From Paraspadella gotoi (Eukaryota > Chaetognatha), in assembly GCA_051294375.1 (NCBI GenBank), contig CM119264.1:21275930-21339929 (forward strand): a stretch of DNA of 64,000 nt, written 5' to 3'. The notes under the pieces were generated by a model. That model ran no database searches, was not told the origin of the DNA, and saw nothing but the letters and a program-made list of their open reading frames with translations. Every line of letters begins with the position of its first letter. The stretch's first letter is position 1. The position numbers were made by a program, and so were the translations under genes. Of this stretch, positions 12,222 to 23,154 are shown piece by piece.

Positions 12222-12974
12222 ACACGCAGTTGTTGGTTTAAAGGGAAGATGCACACTTACATCTTTAACATTGTGTAGGGAATTAGGGAAAATCTAATCT
12301 AAAATATATAGAGTAACGGGTAACGTCGAGGGGGAATAAGGTAAGTAAACTATATTGCGAAAGGGAGGGAATGTTTTTTTGGTTTTGTTTTTAAGTAATT
12401 TTCTCCAAAAAAAATTGTGTACCATTTTTCCAAAGAATGACTGAACGGGCGAAAAGCGAATTGAAAGCGAAAAAAAAAGCAGAAAAAAAATTTCAAGAAG
12501 CGGGCTTTTTTGCGTGGTATAACAAAAGTAATTTTCGGAGTTTAAGTCGCTAAAAGATTCACACTTTTTGGTCGGTCGGTCCGTACGATTATTAATCTAA
12601 TAAGTTTTTTAAGAATATTAATAATGATTTAGTAAAAAAAACTTGTCTAAAAATATCTGAAAAACAAGTCCCAAAATAAAATTAGTAAACGCGTCTATAC
12701 AATTCTGATAAATCGTTTTACTTTCAGGTAAATGTAGAAGTAATACGAACTGAATACTTCTCGGGCAAAAAATAAATATATAGACCATTTTATCTTATTT
12801 TCATCTATTGGGCGAGAGCTTTCCAAGATGAAAGAGTTATTAACAACTGGAGCAGTATTTTTGGGGATCAGCAAATAAGCAGAAATGAAGAAATAAAGAA
12901 AATACATTCGGCAGCAATACCACCGCAAGATTAAAAAAGTAACACAATAACCCCGCCCTCCCGGGTCTTCTCAC
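12220..12974. other. Intron 8 remainder
   Basis: AT-rich sequence without a recognisable feature. Confidence 0.5.
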
Positions 12975-13181
12975 CCCTCGACTGCGTAGGTGAGTCTCAA
13001 CCCCGCGCCCCCCTTGACCCGCTCCACCCGGCGGAGCTTCAAGGGGCTGACGACGGCGTTGTGACCCCGAAGGTTGAGGGTCACGGCTTCTTTGGGAACG
13101 GCGGGGTTCGACAGCACCGAGCAGGTCACGTTGTGATGTCGCTGGTTCGTGTACAGGAAGGCGTCTTTGGCGCAGGAGAGT
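12975..13181 (-). CDS. Exon 8: first of two related Cys-containing domains
   Basis: Codes residues 322-390 plus two bases. It opens LSCAKDAF and continues to HNVTCSVLS (Cys325, Cys342, sequon N339). The same layout recurs in exons 10-11 (ISCPEAIK to ANFSCQIS), so the two ectodomain segments look like diverged copies. The rest is beta-rich and basic (NLRGHNAVV, LKLRRVERV). The acceptor is AACCACAAG| and the donor GAGG|GTGAGA, with entry and exit phase 2. Confidence 0.88.
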
Positions 13182-14334
13182 CTTGTGGTTGGGGGTGGGA
13201 GTCCGGGTAGGGGTTGGGGAAGGGGCAGGGCGTGTAGGTGGGGATTGAAAAAAACGGGAAACATTGATTATTTAGTATATTTTATGTTCATGATTTACGG
13301 TACATTTAAACTTTTTTCCCTTCAAAAAATTTTTGAGCAGATTTTAGCTTTGAGAACAAAAACACATAGTAGGATTCCATTAGAGATGCGATGGTTTTTA
13401 GATAAAATTTTGAAGTATAAAATGAAAAAGCGTCAAGGAATTTTCTTTTCTTTTTTTTTTTAACTTGAAAAGAACAGGGCTGTTGCGGTTATGGAAAGCG
13501 TAAATCCTTAGAGTTGAGAAGCCGAGTGGTGAAACGAGAAGGGAAAGAGTACACGGAGGCAAAAAGGAGAGACTTAGGAGATAAGTGAAGAAAAAAAAAA
13601 GCGGGAAGCCAGCTCTTATTCGCTTCGTCGTTGTTGGCTCAAAAAACATGAAAGCCAGACGTCGACCCCCACCACCCCATCTCTCCCTTCACAAAAAAAA
13701 CAAAAAGCAGAGAAAGAAAAAAGAAAGAAAAATTCGAGAAATTCGAGAGTTTTTTTCTTTTCTTTTACTCCTTTTCTTTTTCTCTTCCTCCCTTTTCTTT
13801 TCTTTCGGAGATAGAACCGGGATTTATTCGCGGTTTCTTTATCGTTTCTCTTTAATTTTTCATAGCAACTTTTTACCCTCGCGTCGCACCGGCGGCTTTG
13901 GGGGGGGGGAAGAAATAAGGAACACATTTTAGTTGTAGTTTTTGTAACGTCTTTTTGGGCGGAGTTTCTCTTTGGCCACCCCGCCTCCTCACCGACGTGT
14001 TTGCCCTCGAGGGCTCTTCAAAATAATGATGACGTCAATGGCGTCTTTGTAAGAGATCGCTGAGTGATTACATCAATTATTCTTTTGTTTCAAAATCAAC
14101 CGATCTGCATTACAATAGGTTGATGCCTATAATGTTGTTTGTTTTCGAGGGTCGGTTTCATTCTAAAAATAATGTGAACGAATGGGATAAAAAGGAAAAG
14201 CCGAGAGAAGCCAATAAAAGGCGTTGAGTTTTTTAATTTTATAAGAAATAGAAAACCCACGAATCGAGAAGCAATTAACGATTTCGCCAAAACTAAGAAG
14301 AAAACTGATTTAATAGATTTGTTGTAATTAGTTT

Positions 14335-14490
14335 TGATTTCACTGATTTTGTGTAATTTTCTCTCTTTTAGTTGTTCAATAAGATCAGCAGATTCGAAAA
14401 CGAAAGTTTTTAGTATTTTTTTAAATAATAAAAATCGTTGTAAAAAATACTAAAAAAATTTCGTTTTCGAATCTGCTGATTTCACTGATT
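14335..14490. repeat. Short foldback with flanking direct repeats
   Basis: Inverted arms at 14384-14480 (about 38 bases each, starting ATCAGCAGATTCGAAAACGA), flanked by the direct repeat TGATTTCACTGATT at 14335-14348 and 14477-14490. It looks like a small MITE or foldback insertion in intron 7. Confidence 0.65.
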
Positions 14491-14937
14491 ATAGGAAGGT
14501 TGGAGTTAAAAAATTATTTGTGGATTATTTGTGAATGCCGTCGGAAAAAGATCAGGCTGAAATATGATTTTACGTACAGTTCCAATCCTTTTTTGCCTCA
14601 TGGTTTCTTTACTCCTTTTTTTCATTGTAACTAAGCATTTTTTCTCCATCACTAATGGTGGCAAAAAATAAAAAAAAATCCAGGTAATCTTATCTACGAG
14701 CGTGAGCCGACAATCCAAGAATGATGATAAATGAATAAAAAAAAATGTTGATCCGATTTGAAATGACGTGACGAAAGGCACGAGTCTGCTTCTCCTTTAG
14801 ACATCCCTGTCGTTCTCGAAGGAGGCAATTCACAACAGCCCCATTTACACTAAACTCCCTCTGCTTCGCGAGAAAATGTCGTTACATCATGTAAGCAAAC
14901 ATAGCGAGTGATTCGGGCGGAAGGAGAAGATAGAAAC

Positions 14938-15056
<119 letters not shown>

Positions 15057-15839
15057 TAAAGCGAAAGAGGAGGAAAAAAAAACTATCCATTGTGGTCCTT
15101 CACACAAGATGGAATTTATCATGCATGAAAAGTAAACATTTTGGTTCTCGCTTCTATTATGGGGTCTCAAAACCTCTTTGCTTTCTTCCTCAGTCGACAG
15201 TTCCCCTCGTCTTTAGCCCGGGGAAGGGGAGGTGAAAGCTGTTGCTGAGGGGTTTAGGGGTGACGCAGCGTGCGTTCGGGTGCGTGCGTGTGGTGCGTGC
15301 GGAGGGATTTGAGGAGTTTAGCCTTCTTTTTTGCGGGTAAGGCCTGGTAAGGGCGTCCGGTGAGAAAGTCGAGCTTTATATTTCTCAGGCTTGGCTTTTT
15401 TATTTTCAAAACTTGTTTTCAAAATTGGCGTTCTCTCGTTTTAAAGTCACGTTAGCTTGGTTGGGTATGAAAATAAAGTTAAATGAAATGCTAAAATTGT
15501 TCAGCTTTTATAAATCTCAAACACGTAATGTTCGTGAGCAAGAGATAAGTAAGAAAAGAGTCTACGCAAAAGAATAACATTGCGTGAGAGAGAGGAAGAA
15601 CCGAAATCAACGAATCACCAGAAAGTGTGAGAGGGTGAGTCGTGGTGGGTTAGGGAAAAAATCCACCCTCCCCCTGATTTAAATCCGCCGATAAATCAGG
15701 GTCATAAAAAACGTTTTCAGTCATTAAATTCGAGCGCACGTTCCTTTCTTTCCTTTATTTCCTTTCCTCAGAGTTCCGTTTCTTATCTAACGCTTCGATA
15801 ACTTTTTTTTCAGGTGAAAGGAATCAGACGATGGAAAGA

Positions 15840-15848
15840 GGAGAGAGC

Positions 15849-15912
<64 letters not shown>

Positions 15913-15931
15913 AAGAGAGAGACGAGAACAC
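15840..15931. repeat. (GA)n tract next to exon 7 donor
   Basis: GA dinucleotide repeat; CT on the sense strand, starting about 20 bp after the exon 7 donor. Confidence 0.95.
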
Positions 15932-15951
15932 TCGCAGGCAGACAAACTTAC

Positions 15952-16040
15952 TTTGGCGAAAATGTGACGTTGAGAAACTCGTATCCACAATAAGGTGGTT
16001 CGCCGAACTCAGTCACGTTTTTCGTTTGAATTATATCCAC
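15952..16040 (-). CDS. Exon 7: linker after Ig-like domain 2
   Basis: Codes residues 293-321 plus two bases. It has two sequons (N300-V-T, N316-V-T) and Cys310 in PPYCGYEF. The acceptor is ACTTGTAG| and the donor CCAAA|GTAAGT. Entry phase 0 matches exon 6. Just past the donor the sense strand runs into a long (TC)n tract (15840-15931 on the plus strand as GA). Confidence 0.85.
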
Positions 16041-16657
16041 CTACAAGTTTGGAAAAAAAAGAAAATTTATTTAAGCAGGTGTAACCTTAAGTTTAAGGGG
16101 AATTTTGTTGTTAAATATAAAAAAAATTATTTACTTTCATCCATACATACGTATATGAAAATTAAAATTATCGAAAAGAATTTAAAAAAAGAAATTAGTT
16201 GAGTTTTTTTTCACGCCCTAAAAATACAATCGTGATTCCACAATCCCCAGCGGCGCTCCAGCAAGAGCTACAGCAAGCGACCAATAACAGAACCTCGGCC
16301 AACCCCCGCAAAGTCCTGCTGCAACTCTTCCATCGATAACGAGGAAGAAAAGGAAAAAGTTGCCAGCGAAACACATCAATCACGAACCCATTTCAAATCG
16401 AACCGAGAAAAAAAAATGAGCGAGGGAAGGGCTTAATAAGATTAATCCCTTTTTCGGAAGGGTCAGTCCGATACAAAGTCGAAGACTTGCGAAAAAAAGT
16501 TCTATGCTCACAGGTCTCAGACCAGCACTCATGGTGCAACACGACCAATGTTTTTTATCCCTCTCGCCTCTTCTCGTCGATGATTCGTCCACGATCGCAT
16601 CGTCACTCTCTCTCTCGTTCCCTCTCGTCTCTAGTCGCATCTCTCTTCTCTACCCGA

Positions 16658-16721
16658 CATTGTGTGTGTCTCTCTCATCTGGCTTCCCTCTTTACCTTGC
16701 AGAGAGAGGCCTTCTTTTTTT

Positions 16722-16763
<42 letters not shown>

Positions 16764-17118
16764 GTCTCTCTCTTATCTCTGCTCTATGTCTTGTCCGAGA
16801 CACACAAGAATCGCCTGACACATCAAGCAGTAGTTTACATGTCGCCTTTATAAAGGTTATTTAGATTTATACAGTTCCATCCAGCTAGGCTCCGAAACTC
16901 AGGGATTGCTAATTTATGCAATAATAATTCTGCTCTCTCTCCTCTCCATCTCTGCGTCTCTGCTTTACTTAGTCTGCAAAAGTATGCTTTGATCTGACTA
17001 ACCAAGCAGTTATATAATAATACATGATCGCCTTATTTTAGTTTTAGATTTTCACGTTCCATCCAGCCTGCTCCGAATCTAGAGGATTGCTAATTATAGC
17101 AATTATATATTCTCTTTT

Positions 17119-17167
<49 letters not shown>

Positions 17168-17327
17168 TATCTCTCTATGTCTTGTCTGAGACACAAAAAG
17201 TCGCTCTTTAAAAAAGGACTAGACACTCAAGCAGTAGTTTACATGATCACCTTATAAGAGTTTTTAGATTTCACTGTTCCATCCAGCCTGCTCCGAAACT
17301 CAAGGATTGCTAATTTATAGCAATTAT

Positions 17328-17362
<35 letters not shown>

Positions 17363-17634
17363 GTCTTGTCTGAGACACAAAAAGTCGCTCTTTAAAAAAG
17401 GACTGACACTCCAAGCAGTAGTTTACATGATCACCTTATAAGAGTTTTTAGATTTTCCACACGTTCCATCCAGCCCTGCTCCGAAACTCAGGGATTGCTA
17501 ATTTATAGCAATTATATATTCTCTCTCTCTTCTCTCTCTCTCTCCATCTCTTCTTCTCTCATCTCTCTCTCTCCTCATTGTGTGGTAGTGTCTCTCTCTC
17601 TCTGGCTCTCCCTCTTTACCTTGCAGAAGAGGCC
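16658..17634. repeat. Tandem array of about 200-bp units with partial exon 6 copy
   Basis: About four diverged copies of a unit with TCTTGTCTGAGACACA, a segment near CAAGCAGTAGTTTACATG, then GTTCCATCCAGCCTGCTCCG and GGATTGCTAATT, separated by CT dinucleotide tracts. The best pair repeats every 184 bp (17181 and 17365). The left edge (16658-16712) and right edge (17575-17634) share a block that includes the exon 6 end and donor. Confidence 0.8.
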
Positions 17635-17744
17635 TCTTCCGTGAGAATTGAAGGTGGGTTGAAGAAAGAAAGAGTTGAGTGTGTAATTTCCGTAATCGTA
17701 GTTTTGGTTGGGAGTTGAACGGTAGAGATTCAATGGATTGGCTC
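17620..17744 (-). CDS. Exon 6: end of Ig-like domain 2
   Basis: Codes residues 251-292. Like exon 4 it was found by phase fitting: entry 1, exit 0. The acceptor is ATTCACAG| and the donor TGCAAG|GTAAAG. It carries the sequon N270-Y-T and ends GRGLFCK, whose Cys291 is the probable F-strand partner of Cys145. The last bases of this exon and its donor are duplicated at 16658-16712, on the far side of a tandem array. Confidence 0.78.
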
Positions 17745-17794
17745 CTGTGAATTATTTACGAGAAAACGAACAACTGAATGACTAATGAAATTTT

Positions 17795-17842
17795 GAATGA
17801 ATGAATGAATGAATGAATGAATGAATGAATGAATGAATGAAT
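17795..17842. repeat. (GAAT)n microsatellite
   Basis: About 12 tetranucleotide units in intron 5, close upstream of exon 6. Confidence 0.95.
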
Positions 17843-17959
17843 GGATGAATTATTTAATGAATTATTAAATTAATGAATTAGTGAATGAAAGAATATATGA
17901 ATGAATGATGTTTAGAAACCAAAACAAATCAACAAATCGTAACATCTCATTTAACTAAC

Positions 17960-18121
17960 CGTTTTCACCGTCTGGTCCTGCTCCGACCGTGTAAGTGTTG
18001 GGGTTCGACCCGAGTCTCGTCTGCGTCGAAGTCACCGGCCGCATTCCTTCGAAAGGGTAGCGATGAAATCCGGAAATGGTCGTCAAGCCGGGAGTGTAGA
18101 GGGGCACGTCGTAGAACGCGG
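17960..18121 (-). CDS. Exon 5: insertion segment of Ig-like domain 2
   Basis: Codes residues 197-250 plus one base. It starts AAFYDVPLYTPG and ends NTYTVGAGPDGEN, rich in Pro, Gly, Thr and Tyr, without cysteines. The acceptor follows a long T run (CCCAAG|) and the donor is AACG|GTTAGT. Entry phase 1 matches exon 4 and exit phase 1 matches exon 6. It lengthens the second Ig-like fold well beyond normal, so it may be a protruding loop or a spacer. Confidence 0.83.
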
Positions 18122-19494
18122 CTTGGGAAACGTTAAAAAAAAAAAAAAAAATTATGAAATTCTTGTAACTCCAGCTAAACTCTTCTTTTGGTATAATTAC
18201 TCATTCGATGGGTTTCATTCTATTCATAGTAAGGAATAAGTGTACAAACAATGAGAGTTTAACGAGAGTTAAATAAGGTTTCAAAAAAATTTAATAAAAG
18301 ACGTAGCGTTCTGTTCTTTAATCGTTCCTTGGTTGTTATGGAGTAGAATTAGCGCTATGGAAAACATCACGAGAGTGAGATTGTAAGTCAAGCAAATGCC
18401 CTGGGCACGGGTTTATTTTTAGATTGTTTTGATATTTTTTATCCGCGCCTCTTAATGTCGATTCTCGAGTTGAAAACGTTTTCTCTCGCTTCTTTTTTCC
18501 TTCGAAATAAAGCTTAAGATGGAAAAGAAGTTTCGACGTCGCCTCTTGACCCGAAGCCGTGAATTATCGACCCCCAGCTGTGACCAGAAACTCCCCGCAA
18601 AATCCAAACACTTTTTTTTTTGGTCGTAGAGGCTGGCCCGTTTGAGGAGGGTGGGGTGTGGTGTGGTGGGGAGGGATTGGATTGCTAACATATGTTTACG
18701 TTGGTTAATGGGGGGAACGCTTGGTGAAAGAATAAGTGTGCGATTTCGCCGTTTAAAAAGTGTTAGAGATTAAAGATTAGTTGAAGATTAGCTTAAATAA
18801 AAAACACTTGCTTAGCATCTACTGAAACGAATCTTGTGAAAATGTGTAGAAGGAGAAGCGGATAGTCTTGCCTCGATGTGAAGCCGTGCTATGGGTGTTT
18901 GTGGAATGTGGAAGAGCCGTGGGTTTTCGGGGCCGAGCACTTGATCGAGATATTTGCGCTCTCCTTGGTCGGGGGAAAGCGTTTGATTTACGAGTAGAAC
19001 GGAAAACGAAATAATAAATTCTTTTTTTTTTTTCGTCTTCTTCTCGTGACTCGCAAATCAAATGCTTTGGACAGTTTCGCCGCCAGGGGCGCTGGTATCG
19101 TCGTAGAGAAAGTGGGATGTCTTCTCAGCAAAGATCAGGGTTTCGCCTCGAGGCTGTGGAATCCACTCTGCGGATATTCATCTTGAGGAAATGTTTTTTT
19201 AATTAAAGAGCAAGGTGTTGTTGCTACTTGGACGTCAGCAATTTGTTTTGATGCCATTTTTATCGCAGCAAGAGTTTGGACCGAGGAGTGCGGAAGCTCT
19301 GGTTTCGTGAGAATCAAGCTGTGGCTTCGTTTCGTAATCACTCATTTCATCTGCTGCGGTAAATGACCCTGGATGATCGCAAGTCTTTATATGACCAAAG
19401 CAAAATCCGACATCCAACGGGCGATCCTTTTAATCTGCCACTATCTTAAGGATTATTCTATCTCATATTTACTTTACCCCTTCCTAATCTCCCA
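18122..19494. other. Part of intron 4
   Basis: No exon with matching phase or recognised element. A poly-A run at 18135-18151 is the T tract before the exon 5 acceptor. Confidence 0.5.
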
Positions 19495-19576
19495 TTCTCC
19501 TCTCTCTCTCTCTCTTCTCCTCTCCTCATCTCTCTTTCCTTTCCTCTCGTTCTTATCCTGCTCTCTCAGATCGTCT

Positions 19577-20272
19577 NNNNNNNNNNNNNNNNNNNNNNNN
19601 NNNNNNNNNNNNNNNNNNNNNNNNNNNNNNNNNNNNNNNNNNNNNNNNNNNNNNNNNNNNNNNNNNNNNNNNNNNNNNNNNNNNNNNNNNNNNNNNNNNN
19701 NNNNNNNNNNNNNNNNNNNNNNNNNNNNNNNNNNNNNNNNNNNNNNNNNNNNNNNNNNNNNNNNNNNNNNNNNNNNNNNNNNNNNNNNNNNNNNNNNNNN
19801 NNNNNNNNNNNNNNNNNNNNNNNNNNNNNNNNNNNNNNNNNNNNNNNNNNNNNNNNNNNNNNNNNNNNNNNNNNNNNNNNNNNNNNNNNNNNNNNNNNNN
19901 NNNNNNNNNNNNNNNNNNNNNNNNNNNNNNNNNNNNNNNNNNNNNNNNNNNNNNNNNNNNNNNNNNNNNNNNNNNNNNNNNNNNNNNNNNNNNNNNNNNN
20001 NNNNNNNNNNNNNNNNNNNNNNNNNNNNNNNNNNNNNNNNNNNNNNNNNNNNNNNNNNNNNNNNNNNNNNNNNNNNNNNNNNNNNNNNNNNNNNNNNNNN
20101 NNNNNNNNNNNNNNNNNNNNNNNNNNNNNNNNNNNNNNNNNNNNNNNNNNNNNNNNNNNNNNNNNNNNNNNNNNNNNNNNNNNNNNNNNNNNNNNNNNNN
20201 NNNNNNNNNNNNNNNNNNNNNNNNNNNNNNNNNNNNNNNNNNNNNNNNNNNNNNNNNNNNNNNNNNNNNNNN
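19577..20272. other. Assembly gap (696 Ns)
   Basis: Unknown bases inside intron 4, flanked by CT-rich sequence on the left and purine-rich sequence on the right. The gene model does not need an exon here. Confidence 1.
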
Positions 20273-20588
20273 GAAGAGAAGAAGATGAAGAAAAAGCATA
20301 AGAGAAAAGAAAATAGACGTAATACAGGTAGAAGGGGTGAAAAAAAAAGGTAAAGGAGATAAAAAAAAAGAAGAAAGGAGAATTTTCCTCTTTTATTTCG
20401 CTGAATCATGCCGCGTTTCTCTGTTTTTCATGGCGAAGATCTTTTTTTTCTTTTATGGATCCGCCGGCCAAATGAAACGAACTGGCGATTTTCGCGCGAG
20501 GAAAACTTTCTGTGGGCCAGTCTGAAAAAAAATTATCACGTCGTAATATTTGAGGGCGACCGAGGCTGTAAAAAATCGCTTTGCCTTC

Positions 20589-20606
20589 TGCTCTCTCTCT
20601 CTCCCT

Positions 20607-20683
<77 letters not shown>

Positions 20684-20769
20684 GGTCTTTCCATCGCCGG
20701 TTATTTTTTAGAGCGGAAAGAGACGAAAGTTTCTCTCTCTCTCTCTCTCTCCTCTCTCCCTCTCTCTCC

Positions 20770-20816
<47 letters not shown>

Positions 20817-20823
20817 ATTTCTC
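20589..20823. repeat. (CT)n tracts
   Basis: Two CT dinucleotide blocks (about 20589-20678 and 20731-20823). From about 21000 to 21550 the plus strand stays strongly pyrimidine rich. Confidence 0.95.
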
Positions 20824-21958
20824 TCTCTGCCCCTTTTCAGAGCGGCAAGGATTTTTACCGCGCGTTTCACGCCTTTCGAGCCAACGATTGATTGTGAGAC
20901 GGAAGCGAGAAGAAATGAAAACGTGCGAGCCTTGAATTTGAAATACGCATAAATCAACAGGGCACTCACTCCGCTCCACTTCGCTCCACTCCCCTTCAGC
21001 CCTCACTTTTTATCCCACTCCCCTCTTATCATCTCTCTTTTCTTATTTTTTCCTCAGTTTTCCGAACCTCCCCATCTTCCCTTCATTTTCCCCATTTCCC
21101 CCCCCAGTTTCGCCCTTGACCCTCAATCTATTTTCGACCCCATCAACATCCCATTCTTCGCCCCGCGTCACTCCGAGACCCTCACCCCGATCACCGCCTT
21201 CACTCTCATCGCGGAGTCAGCGAAGGCGCCTATTCGCTCTTCCTTGGCCCGAAAACCGGAAATGGTTTTTCCTCGCCCCGAATTTCCTCGTCTCTCTTCC
21301 TTTCTTTTCTCTTTTCTTCTTTTCTTTTCTTTTTTCTCTCTTCTCTCATTTTTTAAAAAGTTTTTTTCCCTTTCTTCATTTTCCTTCATCTTTCTTTTCC
21401 CTTCTTCTCTTTTTCGGATCCCTTATTTTCCTTTTTTTTCCTTATCCATTATAAAATCTTCTTCCTTTCCTCTCTTCAATTTCCACACTCATTCCTTCCA
21501 TTTTTTACTCTTTCCTTCTCTTTCCTTTCCCTCCCTCGGTCTCACGCCGACGAGGAATAAATACCCGTGGAGCCAATTTTCAGGGCTTTGCCGCCAATGA
21601 TGCCACTCGGCCGCGGAGCAAAGCAAACGGTTATGCTGCAACTCCAGCGGTCACGTCTTGAACCAGAGCATCAAAGTTAACGGTCCAACTCTGGGACCCC
21701 TTAAATGTACCGACTCATGGTTTTTGAACATCTGATCGAACTGCAAAAATTGTCAACCTGTGACTACGATTATTTATTAACACCTTAATGCCTCAGAAAT
21801 AATGACTCTCCAGTCCAGAAGTACAAAAGCATGACAAGGATATAGCCTTTACTCTTAAACACCACTGGGCAACCTCTACCAGGAACCACACCGATAGTAG
21901 CCACTTGGTCTACGTGGGCGGCGAAACCGTTAATCGGTTTTTCCAAATTTGGAATTAC

Positions 21959-22011
21959 CTGTGCCGCGTTGGGATGCGTCTTCTAACTCGTCCATCGACG
22001 TTGGGTGGTCT
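21959..22011 (-). CDS. Exon 4: small exon inside Ig-like domain 2
   Basis: A 53-bp exon, too short to show as an ORF. It was found by looking for an exon with entry phase 2 and exit phase 1. The acceptor is CCATCAG| and the donor CACAG|GTAATT. It adds 17 full residues, acidic and polar (DHPTSMDELEDASQRGT), within the unusual insertion of Ig-like domain 2. It joins cleanly to AAFYDVPLY in exon 5. Phase fit and splice quality are the only evidence. Transcript data could show it is optional. Confidence 0.7.
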
Positions 22012-22375
22012 CTGATGGTGGGCCGAGGGAAAGTAGATAAGGGGGAGAATTGAAAGTAAAGCAAATGTTATCTGAGAAAAGGGTTATGTTTCGTTGGAGT
22101 CTGGTCGATATCTTGATCAATATCTTCATGGTCAATATTTTAACTCCGCTTATTTACAAATTATGAAAAAACTCGCTGGCCCGAATAAACCAGATTTCTT
22201 CGGGCTTTATGGAAGGCATTTTTGTCATAATTTTGTACAAATAAAAATTATAAATAAAATTAGCATGTGTTCTAATGTCACCCAACTCCATCTTTCAAGT
22301 TTTTTTAATGGTTACTATCTTAGTAAAGTGCCTGATTTTAAAAGTATGTGGCAACACATTCACACACACTCATCA

Positions 22376-22560
22376 GCACTGCCCAATGAGCTATAATTCT
22401 CTCGTCCCACCAAGCGGTCTTGGGTTCGAGGCTCATTGTTGTCAATGTTAGTAAGCAGGACGGGACGTCTAACTCACCTGTAGTGACGGACTACAGTCAG
22501 ATCCGAAGTTCTGAAACTAGCGAATAACAGCCGCTAATTTGTCCTGTCGTGTGGCACTAA
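22376..22560 (+). repeat. Possible tRNA-derived SINE fragment
   Basis: A B-box-like GGTTCGAGGC at 22423-22432 with a weak A-box-like stretch about 40 bp before, followed by about 130 bp of unique tail. No second copy seen here, so tentative. Confidence 0.3.
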
Positions 22561-22982
22561 AAGTGCTCATTTATTTAACAGTGAAAAAAATTAGAATTTA
22601 GATAATCCATCAGTACAAGCCCAACAAATTTTATTATTTAGAAATTTTTACCGCAAACTCTAGCAATATGAGAAAAATTCTATTTATTTCACTTGGGAAT
22701 TTCTGGACATTTACGGACCGTCGATCATAATAGAAGAATAACATAATTAAAAACATATTAATAATATAATATTTTCAGATTTAGATTTATCAAAAACCAA
22801 AATTTGAGTTTGAGGTTAGACAAACAACGATTTTATTTTAAAACAGTTTTTGAAACAGTTTTTAAACAGTTTTTTTTTCATACTCATTCTGAATAATAAA
22901 AATAAAAAATATAGAATTTGTAATTTTAATTAATATTATAAAATCTAAAACAAGTAATTTGACAATTTTCATAGTCACTCAC

Positions 22983-23154
22983 CCTTTGATGGGAACGAGA
23001 CCGTAGGGCGAGTAAGTGTTCAGCTGGACGTCGTCGGTAACCCACGTGACCCTGAGCTTTTGCGATCCCCAGGACAACACGCGACACATGAACTGAGTTT
23101 GAACGTGTTCGCGGAGCTGAGGATCGGGCGGGGTGCAGATGGGTCGTCCCACCA
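22983..23154 (-). CDS. Exon 3: start of Ig-like domain 2
   Basis: Codes residues 122-178 plus two bases. A linker Cys128 is followed by B-strand Cys145 (QFMCRVLSW) and the C-strand Trp159 (LRVTWVTDD), an Ig pattern. The acceptor is CCACTCCAG| and the donor AAAGG|GTGAGT. Entry phase is 1 and exit phase 2. Exit phase 2 does not fit the exon at 17960-18121 directly, which led to exon 4. Confidence 0.87.

Noticed and set aside
17101-17640. CRISPR-like regular repeats
   Set aside because: Units are about 184-200 bp with CT tracts, in a eukaryotic intron; no short conserved repeats with unique spacers.
19577-20272. A missing exon hidden in the N gap
   Set aside because: First considered to explain the phase mismatch between exons 3 and 5, but the exon at 21959-22011 fixes the phase without it.
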